From Candidatus Acidiferrum typicum (GTDB lineage Bacteria; Acidobacteriota; Terriglobia; Acidiferrales; UBA7541): a stretch of 44,209 nucleotides of DNA. Of the stretch, positions 23,532 through 32,869 are shown one piece after another (the stretch's first letter is position 1; the number at the start of each line of letters is the position of its first letter). The notes under the pieces were generated by a model that was given only the letters and a program-made list of their open reading frames with translations, was not told where the DNA came from and did not search any database. The position numbers were made by a program, and so were the translations under genes. The stretch spans positions 1 through 44,209 of the forward strand of contig JAOAPV010000017.1 in NCBI GenBank assembly GCA_025463055.1, written 5' to 3'.

Positions 23532-24581
23532 CTAAAGCCGCACAAAATCAAAATCCACCAATCGGTACCGCGGTGCCGATTGCTCACCTATTTCTTTTCT
23601 CGCCCAAGAGACCCCGTCGTCCAACATCGCCAATTCTTTGCTCCAGAACGGCGCTCTGCTGTTGACCTGATAAAACGTCCGGCACATCTCCAGGTGGCGC
23701 AAAAACCCCAGCCTCATCCGCAGCGAAAACTCCGCCAGCACTTCGTCCGCGTCATCTCCACGCAGAAGTGCCCGGACCGTTGCTGCTGCCAGGATGGCCT
23801 GCCGCACCGCTGCTCCTGTCCCTTCTCCCGACAGCGGATCGAAAGACATTGCCGCGGTTCCGCAAGCGATCCAATCCCCTCCGTGCAATTTCGACAGCGT
23901 CCGCGGATAAGCGGCGAACTGAGCGGCCTCCGGCTCACGGTTCAGCCTTTCGATCTGTTCGCAAACGAGTCGGCTGCCTTGCAGCAACGAAGCGGGTTCG
24001 CCTCCCGTACAGATGAGCAACCCATCTTCATTTCCAATCGCAATCAGAAATAGCCAACCACTCTCCACCGATTCCGCCCAACACGCATCCTTTTCCGCCG
24101 ACTCGCGGAGCCTGACCTCCGTAACTCCCGCCACCCGCGAACCAAACCGCAATTCCGGTGCCAGCTCCTCCGAACCCTTCGAGGTGAAGATGTTCCACTC
24201 CACTTCGTCCGGTCCATCGCTAGTCGAGGCTGGAACGCGTGCCTGCAAACGCTCCCCAATCGCCTGGTCCCCCACGATCACCGCGGAATGAGGAAAGGTC
24301 TCCGCCTTCGCACCATTCCAAGCCACAACTCGCTTGCGAATCTTTGGCAATCCATCAAACAGTTTTTCATTTTGGAAGATTTCACCCAGGAGGGCCTGCG
24401 TTCCGTTACTGATCAAGACCGCCGGCAATTTCGGCCGCGATGTCTGAGCGGGAACAATCGTCGATTGTTGTTCGCGCAACAACGTCGCACAGCAGCATGC
24501 TGCAATCCCCTGGCCGTGTATCGCAATGCGCGCAGTCATGGGGTTACGTCTTTGCGCAGGTCCAAATCCGGGAGCAGCCAT
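23532..24581 (-). CDS. qhpG: FAD-dependent monooxygenase of CTQ biogenesis
   Basis: The frame has 349 codons; initiation at Met 24539 (MTARIAIHGQG, 335 residues) is equally likely because no clean SD favours either start. The Rossmann FAD fingerprint is IAIHGQGIAACCCATLL near the N-terminus. The FAD-ribityl motif SFDPLSGEGTG lies near residue 270, after GDWIACGTAAM. In the known pathway QhpG hydroxylates the precursor tryptophan of the gamma subunit, starting quinone formation. It is encoded on the opposite strand, convergent with qhpE, whereas the other qhp genes form one plus-strand operon. It would need its own promoter in the region above 24581. Confidence 0.88.
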   Translation of the reverse strand: MAAPGFGPAQRRNPMTARIAIHGQGIAACCCATLLREQQSTIVPAQTSRPKLPAVLISNGTQALLGEIFQNEKLFDGLPKIRKRVVAWNGAKAETFPHSAVIVGDQAIGERLQARVPASTSDGPDEVEWNIFTSKGSEELAPELRFGSRVAGVTEVRLRESAEKDACWAESVESGWLFLIAIGNEDGLLICTGGEPASLLQGSRLVCEQIERLNREPEAAQFAAYPRTLSKLHGGDWIACGTAAMSFDPLSGEGTGAAVRQAILAAATVRALLRGDDADEVLAEFSLRMRLGFLRHLEMCRTFYQVNSRAPFWSKELAMLDDGVSWARKEIGEQSAPRYRLVDFDFVRL

Positions 24582-24754
24582 CGTCCTTCACTGTCAATGA
24601 CTTGACCGAAACGGGGGCAGGCATATTTTTCTCGACACTCTCAATACCACCATTGCACGCAACCATCGTAGCATCGTGCAGAACTTCAGAAAAAAACGCC
24701 ATCGGCAAAATTCGACTGCGATAAGACGAGGGCCCGAGGGTGCAATTCTATGTA

Positions 24755-24827
24755 CCGTTTGTTCCGCTTGGTCGGATACATGGGTGCAACCCGCTGAGGG
24801 CGCAAACCTTATTTAGCTGCTTGTCCT
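24755..24827 (+). repeat. Duplicated element, copy 1
   Basis: It starts CCGTTTGTTCCG and, 54 bp further, reads TTATTTAGCTGCTTGTCCT (24809-24827). The second copy at 25000 has the same two blocks 55 bp apart. The middle is more diverged. Confidence 0.5.
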
Positions 24828-24999
24828 CCCACCCCACCGCCCCGGAATCTAATACCTCTGCAGCCGCGGGTGCTTTAGGAGCATTCAGTAGTGGTTAGAG
24901 CGGTCAGAAACACTTATCGTTCCCATGTTGTTCCCACGCAGGGCGGGTTGGCAAATCATCGGAAACCGTGTTGAGACGAGGCAGGCTTGTGACCGCGTT

Positions 25000-25073
25000 C
25001 CGTTTGTTCCGATTGAGTAGGGCAGGGAATTATAACGTATGGAGGAGGCAGACTTTATTCAGTAGCTTGTCCT
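25000..25073 (+). repeat. Duplicated element, copy 2
   Basis: It has the exact block CCGTTTGTTCCG (25000-25011) and TTATTCAGTAGCTTGTCCT (25055-25073), which matches copy 1 in 17 of 19 positions. It lies 245 bp from copy 1. Confidence 0.5.
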
Positions 25074-25682
25074 TAGGTCGCCCACCACCCCCTATGAACA
25101 GGTGAGTTCTCGTAAGGCTCGGTTAAACGTTCAGGAACGAGATGAATCTCGAACGCCGATATTTCACAGATCGGGTTCCTAATTTCAACGAGTTAGCAGG
25201 CATTGTTTTGAGGGGATTCTCGAACATCAGGCCTAAAGCAGTCGGAGGGAAGCGGAGGGTGGCCCAGAGGGACTGGCTGCGATCAGGCTGACACACCAAT
25301 TCAAGATGTCGTTGCAAACGGGCAGCTTCGTCCGTGCGAGCTAGTCCTCGAAACGGGTGATCTACGTATGAGATGCACTTCCTCCTGCGCTAAGTCCTGC
25401 CGCCACTGCAGAAATCAAGGGACCGGCGGTACACTCGCTGAACAAGTTGGACAAACGCACGCGACACGGTATGGGATGCCTCCCCAGCCCGGCTCTTTAG
25501 TTTTTCACTCTACGTTTGTAAAAGTAACAGGCCCGAAATCGAGACTGGATTTGATAAAGAAGACCACTCTGTTTTTCGAATCTAGCGGATTGAAATATTG
25601 ATGTTGTCAAAAGTGTTAAGCGAAGCGAGGTTCTTTACGGGGCATCCACGTCCACTAACTCATTTGTTAGCGGGAGGGACAA

Positions 25683-25826
25683 ATGTCACGGGAAATTCTC
25701 GTCAAGTCAGCTATCTTCACGCTTCTTTTCGGTGTCATCTCATTTTTAGGTCCGGCAGAAATTAAAGGCCAGGGCGGCGCAAGTGGAACCATCACTGCGA
25801 CGGTGTCGTTAACTTGGTCATTCTGA
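25683..25826 (+). pseudogene. 5' remnant of an Oar-like TonB receptor gene
   Basis: This 47-residue frame has a strong SD (GGGAGG five bases before ATG). It encodes a signal-like N-terminus (AIFTLLFGVISFLGPAEI) followed by GQGGASGTIT, the sequence found at the mature start of many acidobacterial carboxypeptidase-regulatory/TonB receptors. It then goes ATVSLTWSF and stops, where an intact receptor would continue into the regulatory domain. Most of the gene (more than 1,000 codons) is missing. It is followed 157 bp later by the amidohydrolase gene. Confidence 0.5.
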
Positions 25827-25982
25827 AAATAGAGCGACGCGATTCTTGCAGTACTGCAATGCAGGCATGTTGGATCGGGCGGAAAATCAAGCAGGTACGA
25901 CAAACTGTGCAATTTTGGGACTTGCGGCAAGAAGCGACGCCTTCGGGATCGCTTCACGACAGATCGCTCAGAGGAGACGCTG

Positions 25983-27340
25983 ATGAATATGTATCTGAGA
26001 GGGGCTAGCGCGGTGACCTGCCTGTTGGGCACGCTCGTTTTTTCCTCACCTGGCTGGTGCCAAGCTCGCGCCCTGCCTGGCAAGGATGTTGCCGCCATCT
26101 ACGATCGGCTCTTGCCGCAGATCGAAAAAATCCCCATCGTGGACATGCACGCGCATCCTGGATACTGGGACGACACCGACGTCGATGCGATGGCGGTGAC
26201 CACAACGTCCCTTGATCCGGCGCGGACGCGCACTACCAACCCAGAGTGGCGCGCGGCCTTCAAAGCCCTATACGGCTATCCATATTCCGATGTTTCGCCC
26301 GAGCATCTTCGCTGGCTCGACGAGAAAGACGATGAGCTTCGCAAGCAGTGGGGCAACGAGTATCTCTCTAAAATGTTGGACAAGGCGGGTATCCAAGTCT
26401 CCGTAGCCAATCGTGTGGCCATGGACTACCTGGAGAACAACCCGCGCTTCCGATTTGTTTTCTTCGTCGATCCGTTTATGTTTCCGTTCGACAACAAGGA
26501 TCTAACCATCAATCCGGACCGCGCCGTGTTTTTTCCCATCCAGGAGAATGCGCTACACCGCTATCTGGCGCAGGCTGGACTTCAGGGGCTTCCGAGCGAT
26601 CTTGCCGGTTATGAGGCGGCCATCCGCAAGGTCCTTGAACTGGACAAGCAGCAGAACGGTGTCGCGATAAAGTTCGAGGCGCCCTATTTCCGGTCACTCG
26701 TAAAAATCACGGATCCGCCTCGTGAGCAGGCAGAAGCGATCTACAACAAGTATCGAGCGGGCGGCACGCCATCCGCAGACGAATATGTTGTGTTCCAGGA
26801 TTATGCCTTCCGCTACCTGATTGCCCAGGCGGGCGTCCTGCATCTCCAAGTTCATATCCATAGCGCTGTGGGTAGCGGTAACTACTATCACCTTTCCGAA
26901 GGCAACGCGATGGATTTAGAGAATATTCTTCGTGATCCGCGCTATAAAGAAATCACGTTCATCATGATTCATGGGGGCTATCCTTACGACCAGCAAGCGA
27001 TCTGGCTGGCTGCACTACCCAACGTTTATCTCGACTCGTCCGAGTTCAGCCTGCTGGTTTCTCCCCAGGAGTACAGCCACATTCTGCAACGCTGGCTGGA
27101 AATCTTTCCGGAAAAAACGTCTTCGGCTCTGATGCGTTCCCTTATTCCAGAGAGGTCAACGTCCCGGCCACGTACTGGCTGGCTGTGAAAACGGCGCAAA
27201 CCGCAGTGGCCGCGGCGCTCGCGGAAATGGTTTCCACCGGCCAAGTGACCGAACCTAGAGCTCTTGAAATCGCGCGCGGCTACTTCCACGACAACACCGC
27301 TCGCCTCTTTGGCATCGAGCTTCTGTCCCAAAAGCAGTAG
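25983..27340 (+). pseudogene. Amidohydrolase-family protein, interrupted by one frameshift
   Basis: AGGAG stands 6-7 nt before ATG 25983. The signal peptide ends near SSPGWCQA. The metal-dependent hydrolase opening VDMHAHPGYWDD (HxH) is clear; further motifs are LHLQVHIHSAVG, FIMIHGGYPY and NVYLDSSEFS. The frame breaks in the A6 run at 27112-27117. Adding one A restores EKNVFGSDAFPYSREVNVP, including the conserved Asp-bearing strand, then ATYWLAVKTAQTAVAAALAE and a stop at 27340, giving 452 residues. Without it the protein ends at 27188 with 401 residues and a foreign tail. This may be a real mutation or a sequencing error. Membership in the TIM-barrel amidohydrolase superfamily is firm; the substrate is unknown. 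Confidence 0.8.
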
Positions 27341-27409
27341 ATTCCCGTGCAGGAAGGAAGCGAGAGAAAGTTTTTGGACTTATGTCTTTCATAACGCGCC
27401 ACACTAAAC

Positions 27410-27628
27410 TCAGGGAGCCGTGACACTGACCAGACGCTTAGAAAGCCCCAGCGTGAGTCGGCTTGGAAGTGATTGATATCCTTTGGGCTCGAGAGAACGC
27501 CTCTTAGAGTTCGGCATATATATGATTCCTGAACAGGGTGGGGCACTCAGCAAACAAATTTTCGCCTGGCGCAGCGCGAGAACAAAAAATACCGGAAGCA
27601 GTGCTCCCACAAGTCCGCCGATGTTCAT
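27410..27628 (-). pseudogene. Possible N-terminal scrap of an AEC-type transporter
   Basis: The start MNIGGLVGALLPVFFVLAL resembles the first helix of auxin-efflux-carrier-type transporters (compare ALVPVVFVAGLGWLVGRLG of the intact gene at 31760). After about 20 residues the frame loses membrane character. The rest of 27341-27650 holds nothing recognisable. This is a weak call resting on one short segment. Confidence 0.3.
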
Positions 27629-27650
27629 GAAAGGTTTTTTTCTGCGTTGC

Positions 27651-28995
27651 CTAGAACTCCACTTTTGTTCTGAACCCTAAGACAACGGCGTGATTCGTGC
27701 CTCCGCCCACGTTGGCGTAATACTGGATCACAGGCTGCACAAGGAGCATTTGCGCAACGCCCAACAGAGTGTTGAACTCAACGCCTTGCTCGGCCTTGAA
27801 AGAAGACATTCCAGGAGGGAGGAAATCTGGGCTCAGGCTGTTTCGGACATAGCCCAGCGACATGGTGTTGTGAATGTGCAGAGGCAACGGCTCATTGAAG
27901 CGCAGCCCTGCCGTGAGTAGTGTGTTGTTGCGGTTGACATCCGGAGGACTCCAGTCGTACGCAAACGTCGCGTCCAAACCCTTTGCTCCTTTAGGGTCCA
28001 CGCGCCAGAGGGCTTGGCTCGCCATCCAGTACAAGAGGTAGTTTCCCGACACCGGCGTCGCACTCGTCGGCGACGTGAACATTCCGGGATTGTAGGAGGC
28101 GCCGAACTGATAAAGTCCGGAATATCCTTTTCGGTTCTCGACGTTGTCAAAGGCCCGCACCGAAGACGCCTTCTTGCCAGGAGTGAAGCCGATCTCCGAC
28201 ACGCTCATTGGAGTTCCATTGAACTGCAGAACCAGACCGGTTGGGTTTTGTGAAAAAGGTGACCGGACCGCGGCCAGCACCATCGATTTCACATAAAAGT
28301 TGTGGATTGGTACGACGCGGATTTCCATCGCTGGCGTCGAGGGAGGATCGAAGGATTCGAAGTCCGTGAATAAATTGCCTAAGGCATAGCCCATCGGCTC
28401 GAAGATGAAGGACGCTGCGTAGTGTTGGGCTCCGTAGAAATCTTGACCCGCGAACTGACCTACGCGCGCAGTGATACGTTCATCCAGCCATCGCTTCTCG
28501 ATCCACCATGAATCGAGTCGACATGTATTCGCGCTGGACATCCCACTGGGACTGGTCAGGAGCCCCAGATATGCTCCGAGATTGCCACCACCCTGCCAGA
28601 GCGCGGTCGCATGGAAATACAACCCTTGCTGACCAATCAACGCGCCAAAATCGATGTCCACCGTTCCCCGGAATCGATTCCAACTCGCAAATCGCTCTTT
28701 CTGCTCGCTCTTGAGATTCCAGAGCGAATCGCTGACGTACTGGAAATCAAAGTTCACTCCACGCTCTGCCAAACGCGTCCGCTCGCCGCCCCAGTCCCCG
28801 AAAAGGTGCCCGTGCGGGCCCTGGCCCGTCTCGTGACTGTCCGGGCCGGGGAGCGGTTCCTGCGGTTCCACTTTCACAGTCTGGGAACGGACCGGAGATG
28901 CAAATATAGAAAGCCCGCACCACAATAGAAGCAGAAAGCGGAGCTTTCGGTCGTGCCTGCAAAATTTTGATCCAATGGTTGTTGAGGAATGCCAT
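27651..28995 (-). pseudogene. OprB-like carbohydrate porin, apparent frameshift near its start
   Basis: About 430 residues are OprB-like: HLFGDWGGERTRLAERG near the mature N-terminus, GQFAGQDFYGAQHYAASFIF in the barrel, and a C-terminal aromatic residue (FRTKVEF). The signal core is KLRFLLLLWCGLSIFASPVRSQ in the same frame but without a usable start codon. An ATG at 28995, in another frame, encodes MAFLNNHWIKILQARPK and joins the signal if one A is dropped at 28945-28947, giving a normal precursor. As read, the porin is open to the preceding membrane protein, producing a spurious fusion of 719 codons. An outer-membrane diffusion channel for sugars or other small solutes is the family role. 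AGGAGG directly abuts the ATG, so the start is uncertain. Confidence 0.65.
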
Positions 28996-29029
28996 CCTCC
29001 TGGGATCCACAATCTGATCGGTGGCCTTC

Positions 29030-29810
29030 TCACTCGCTCGCGAGAGGGGCTTTGTTGGGCATCGGCCTCGTGTCCATTTCCTCGAGGGCGATCTTCTGCA
29101 CAAGTCCTGCGATCGTCTTTTCGCGTTTCGGGTCGCAATCTAGACACGCAGAGACCAATCACCATTGCGAGTAGCAGGATCGCGGCTCCGAACACTCCCG
29201 GCTCTCCAAGCCAAAACACCATAGCGGCTCCCACCGTAGCGCCGACGATGAAAACCAACCATATTCCGCCGAGAAGTCTGACCTTTTGATCGGACGCTAC
29301 TAACTTTTCGCGTGCTGTCGTTTCAGAGCTGTGTTTTTGGGCTTCGGTTTTTAGTAGCGACGTGATCGTCCCCGTGAGATACGTCGTGTGAACGCTGATG
29401 CCTCCCGCCTGACTGAAGGCCCCATTTTGCAGGCCGAGTGCGAGAGACATACAGCCAACAAATAGTCCAAACCTGGCGGTCAAATGAGACGTCAGAGCCA
29501 AATACGCGACCGCAATCAGAACTATCTCTACTCCCATGACGACAGGAAGGAGAAATCGAGACGGAGTCCTCGTAAATCGTTCCGAGACTAGGACCACGAT
29601 GAGTCCGGTCAGGAAAAGACAGATTGCTGAGATGTGCCGTAGGAGAGTTCGCCAATCCTGGCCGGCTAAACTAATCGCCGCCAAAACGAGCGTGCCCGTG
29701 ATGTGGCCTGTAAAGGTCTTGGCAAGGACGTAGCCCGCGGCATCGCAATACCCGCCAACAAAGGCAAGCCCCAACGAAAGCCAAGAATCACTCGAATGAT
29801 GTTCTGACAT
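29030..29810 (-). pseudogene. DUF1275 (YoaK-like) inner-membrane protein, frameshifted tail
   Basis: The N-terminal 230 residues are a clear DUF1275 protein: LGLAFVGGYCDAAGYVLAKT, FTGHITGTLVLAA, then SVHTTYLTGTITSL and further helices, six or seven membrane spans in all. At the A-run at 29118-29121 (complement) the reading frame shifts. Removing one A gives a coherent tail RKTIAGLVQKIALEEMDTRP that stops at 29030 with PLASE. As it stands, the frame runs on into the porin gene. DUF1275 proteins are of unknown function. The gene starts at 29810, about 157 bp from the malic enzyme stop, with a strong hairpin between them. Confidence 0.7.
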
Positions 29811-29915
29811 AACGACGGTTCATCTGGGAGTTACGCGAATTATCGCTGAACCTGCTTCGTGTAATCCGCCTGTTTAGTTCTAAGCAAGGCCAGGGCAGGG
29901 AACGACGATGGAATA

Positions 29916-29943
29916 CTGTGGACGGCGCACCTGCCGTCCACAG
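29916..29943. terminator. Strong 11-bp hairpin downstream of malic enzyme
   Basis: CTGTGGACGGC (29916-29926) pairs perfectly with GCCGTCCACAG (29933-29943) across a 6-nt loop. It lies 23 bp beyond the malic enzyme stop and before the DUF1275 start. No U-run follows on the minus strand, so it may stabilise 3' ends or act as a factor-assisted terminator. Confidence 0.5.
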
Positions 29944-29966
29944 CTACGGCGTCTGACTTCATTTAC

Positions 29967-31619
29967 TCAAGCAACCGCACCTACCCGCGTTTCCTCTGTT
30001 CTGTATTCCGGCTTGTAGACCTGCTGGCGGATGAACGCCACCATGTCAACCGGACGAGCCACCCGCGCCAGCCCGGAGTCGAAGACGAGTTTCGCCACGC
30101 GCGCGGCCGTTTGGATCTCGGTTTCAAGAATATTCGACTGCAACGGGTACAGGAGACCCTGCTTCAGCAACTCGGATGGCACCTGATCCGCCACGGCCTG
30201 CCCAGCCTCAATGAACATCTCGTCCGTGACTCGTTTCGCCTGCGTAGCGAAGATCGCCATACCGACAGCCGGGAATATGTAGAAGTTGTTCGCTTGCCCC
30301 GGCAGAAATGTCTGGCCGTTGTAGTGAACCGGCGGGAACTGCACGCCGGCTGCGTAGATCGCCTTGCCCTTCGACCACGTATAGGCTTGCTCCGCTGTGC
30401 ATTCGGCATGCTCGGTCGGGTTCGATAGCGCAAGGATCACAGGCCGGGCATTAATTCTCGCCATCGCCTCGATAACTCTTTGATTGAAGGCGCCGCCAAT
30501 CGTGCTGACGCCAATGATCGTGGTTGGCTTGATGCTCTCGATCGCGGCGACGAAATCGCGCGTCGGCGCGTGCTCGTGTGCATACGGCTTCTGGAAATCG
30601 ACGAGGTCCTTGCGCGACGCCTCGAGCAGACCGTTGATATCGAACATATAGACGCGGGACTGCGCTTCCTTGAGGCTCATGCCCTGGCCGACGAGCGCCG
30701 AACAGAGCAGGTTGGCAAGGCCAATACCGGCCGAGCCGGCGCCGAGGAATAGATACTTTTCGTCCTTCAGTTTTGTACCTTTGATCTTGGCCGCGTTGAT
30801 CATCCCCGCAAGCGTGATCCCCGCCGTTCCTTGCACGTCGTCGTTGTAGACGCAGTACTTGTCGCGGTAGCGCTGGAGCAAGTGCACCGCGTCCGTCCCC
30901 GTCCAATCTTCGAAGTGAATGCAGCATTTCGGGAACACTTCCTGCACCGCCTCGACGAATTCGTCGACAAAAGAATAAAGATCCGCAGTCGCCGGGCGCG
31001 TCTTGCGCATCCCCAGATACAAAGGATCGCGCAGGTATTGCTCGTTGTTGGTTCCTGCGTCGAGGTACATAGGCAGCAGGTATTGCGGCGGCACTCCAGC
31101 GCAGGCGGTGTAGAGCTGCAGTTTACCGATGGGGATGCCCGCACCGTTTGCGCCCAGATCACCAAGCCCAAGGATCCGGCCGCCGTCCGTGACGCAAATG
31201 AAGCGAACGTCTTTCTGCGGCCAGTTCTTCAGAATATCTTTCACCTTGCCGCGCCGCGTGATCGATAGATACATGCCACGCGCCTGGCGGTAGATATGGC
31301 CGAACTTCAGACATGCTTCGCCGATGGTCGGGTCGTACACAATCGGGAGAAAGCGCGCCGGGTCCGACATGACGGTTGCGTAGAAGAGCGTTTCGTCGTG
31401 ATCGAGCAGATTCATGAGATAGATATAACGATCGAGATCTGTGTCCTTCTTGCTCAACTGCATCATCACGCGCTGCAACTGCAGTTCTTGCGTTTCCGTT
31501 AGGTCGGGAACGAGGCCCACAAGGCCGAGTGCCTGCTTTTCGGCCTCGCTGAAGGCGGTCGACTTATTGAGCGATGGATCTTGAAGCAATTCGATTCCAC
31601 GTTTGGTGGTGGTGGTCAT
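29967..31619 (-). CDS. maeA: NAD-dependent malic enzyme
   Basis: The protein has 550 residues, the usual length of the SfcA/MaeA class. It decarboxylates malate oxidatively to pyruvate in the cytoplasm. Family blocks visible: YDPTIGEACLKFGHIYRQ; FICVTDGGRILGLGDLGANG (active-site and substrate region); FEDWTGTDAVHLLQRYR, where the family usually has FEDF; VYNDDVQGTAGITLAGM; and the nucleotide-binding LFLGAGSAGIGLANLL. Later segments IIGVSTIGGAFNQRVIEAM and ILALSNPTEHAECTAEQAY are typical. ATG 31619 has AAAGG about 9 nt upstream. It is flanked by a putative C4-dicarboxylate carrier and fumarase on the same strand, together forming a malate-centred block. Confidence 0.95.
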   Translation of the reverse strand: MTTTTKRGIELLQDPSLNKSTAFSEAEKQALGLVGLVPDLTETQELQLQRVMMQLSKKDTDLDRYIYLMNLLDHDETLFYATVMSDPARFLPIVYDPTIGEACLKFGHIYRQARGMYLSITRRGKVKDILKNWPQKDVRFICVTDGGRILGLGDLGANGAGIPIGKLQLYTACAGVPPQYLLPMYLDAGTNNEQYLRDPLYLGMRKTRPATADLYSFVDEFVEAVQEVFPKCCIHFEDWTGTDAVHLLQRYRDKYCVYNDDVQGTAGITLAGMINAAKIKGTKLKDEKYLFLGAGSAGIGLANLLCSALVGQGMSLKEAQSRVYMFDINGLLEASRKDLVDFQKPYAHEHAPTRDFVAAIESIKPTTIIGVSTIGGAFNQRVIEAMARINARPVILALSNPTEHAECTAEQAYTWSKGKAIYAAGVQFPPVHYNGQTFLPGQANNFYIFPAVGMAIFATQAKRVTDEMFIEAGQAVADQVPSELLKQGLLYPLQSNILETEIQTAARVAKLVFDSGLARVARPVDMVAFIRQQVYKPEYRTEETRVGAVA

Positions 31620-31759
31620 ATTTATTACCTTTCTTTACTGCATTTCCTGGGATCTGCGCTTTGCCATTCGTTGGATAAACGAAGGGTCAAACTCTTTCTC
31701 CGTCACAGAGCCGAGCCGCTCGGCTTGTTTCGGCCTAAGGTCTCTCTCCACGCCGTTAC

Positions 31760-32692
31760 TCACGCCCAAATCTTCTGTACGACATATATCCACATCGCCA
31801 TCGTGAGAACGCCTGCGATATTGCTGAGAACGACGGCCGAAGTCGTGGGCTGCTCATCGATCCCGTAGGTAGATGCCAACATGGCGCTCGCCGTGGCGCA
31901 TGGACAAGCAGCAGCAAGAACCACGCCCTTGGAAAGCACTCCTGAAAACTGGAACGCGAGGACCAGCGCGAGCGCCACCGCGGGTTGAACGAAGTTCTTC
32001 AGTACGAGGACACTAATGGCCATTTTATCCAGGCGCGGCGTCAAGCCGCTCAGCATGACGCCCAGGGCAAACAGCGCTGTTCCGCCCGCCGTTCCGCCCA
32101 CTAACTTGATTGACGCTTCTGCGAGCGGCGGCAATTTCACTCCGAAAAGCACCAACGCGGCACCTAGGATCGGCGCCCACACCAGGGGTTTCGTCACCGT
32201 TGATTTCAAATTGTCCAGTAGGGACTCATGTTTTGTTCCGCTCATCTGTCCGAGGAGGACAATCGTTATTGGAACCATCAGCACGCTAACGACGAGATTA
32301 CCGACGATGATTGGAAGCAAACCCGGTGAGCCGATTACGGCCGTCAGTACGGGCAAGCCAAAGTATGCCAAGTCCGGAAAACTGGCATTCATCGCAAGCA
32401 TGCCCGCGGATGGCGTAGTGCGACGGAAGGCTATGCGAGCAAGACCAAAGCCCACGGCCCAAGTCCCCATCAGTGCAACCGCCAAAGTCAAAAGGTAACG
32501 CCCATTCTCGAGTTGACTTGGCGAGAAGCTGAACACTCCCACGAACAAAGCCGCCGGTAGAGCAACGGTGACGATAAATGTGGTGATGGAACGTATGCGT
32601 TGAGGGTCCAGCACGCCGAGCCGGCCGACCAGCCAACCTAGACCCGCAACGAAAACGACCGGGACCAAAGCTTGAAGGATCGTCGCGAACAT
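31760..32692 (-). CDS. AEC-family (auxin efflux carrier-type) transporter
   Basis: The protein has 310 residues from ATG 32692; upstream codons to 32767 read as a charged, non-membrane extension and are not included. Ten hydrophobic helices are evident, beginning LQALVPVVFVAGLGWLVGRL, with a central FPDLAYFGLPVLTAVIG and C-terminal VLAAACPCATASAMLASTYG. Bacterial members move malate, malonate and related organic acids. Its position between malic enzyme and fumarase genes supports malate as the substrate (inference). Confidence 0.85.
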   Translation of the reverse strand: MFATILQALVPVVFVAGLGWLVGRLGVLDPQRIRSITTFIVTVALPAALFVGVFSFSPSQLENGRYLLTLAVALMGTWAVGFGLARIAFRRTTPSAGMLAMNASFPDLAYFGLPVLTAVIGSPGLLPIIVGNLVVSVLMVPITIVLLGQMSGTKHESLLDNLKSTVTKPLVWAPILGAALVLFGVKLPPLAEASIKLVGGTAGGTALFALGVMLSGLTPRLDKMAISVLVLKNFVQPAVALALVLAFQFSGVLSKGVVLAAACPCATASAMLASTYGIDEQPTTSAVVLSNIAGVLTMAMWIYVVQKIWA

Positions 32693-32869
32693 TCGCTCAT
32701 CATCCTTGTGAAGGTCTCTCTGATGCCCTTGGGCGTCGCCTGGGGCATCGCCGAATATTGACGGCACGCATCCCGAACAGCTCTCGGCGCGCTCCGAAAT
32801 CTTCAGTGCCCAAGCCGGCGCGGATCAAGCGCCGTTGATTCCACAGCGAACGACTATCGTCGGTTGCTT

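Larger units (their letters stand above)
24582..25682. other. Long non-coding stretch with a duplicated element
   Basis: No supported gene lies in these 1.1 kb. It contains two copies of a roughly 75-bp element (entries at 24755 and 25000). A 64-codon minus-strand frame at 25123-25317 has no ribosome site or known domain, and a 77-codon plus-strand frame at 25368-25601 is equally featureless. The qhpG promoter and the leader of the small gene at 25683 must lie here. Confidence 0.5.

Noticed and set aside
25123-25317. 64-codon minus-strand frame
   Set aside because: It lacks a ribosome site, a domain and supporting context. It lies in a repeat-bearing non-coding stretch.
25690-25703. A match to the ATTCTCGT half-site of the Ubl/XRE operator followed by CAAGT
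   Set aside because: It lies inside a coding remnant 20 kb away, is a single half-site without dyad symmetry, and could occur by chance.
27651-29810. A genuine fusion of a DUF1275 membrane protein and an OprB porin
   Set aside because: The linker is protein-unlike, a coherent DUF1275 tail with its own stop exists in another frame, and the porin retains its own signal core. One-base A-run errors explain the join.
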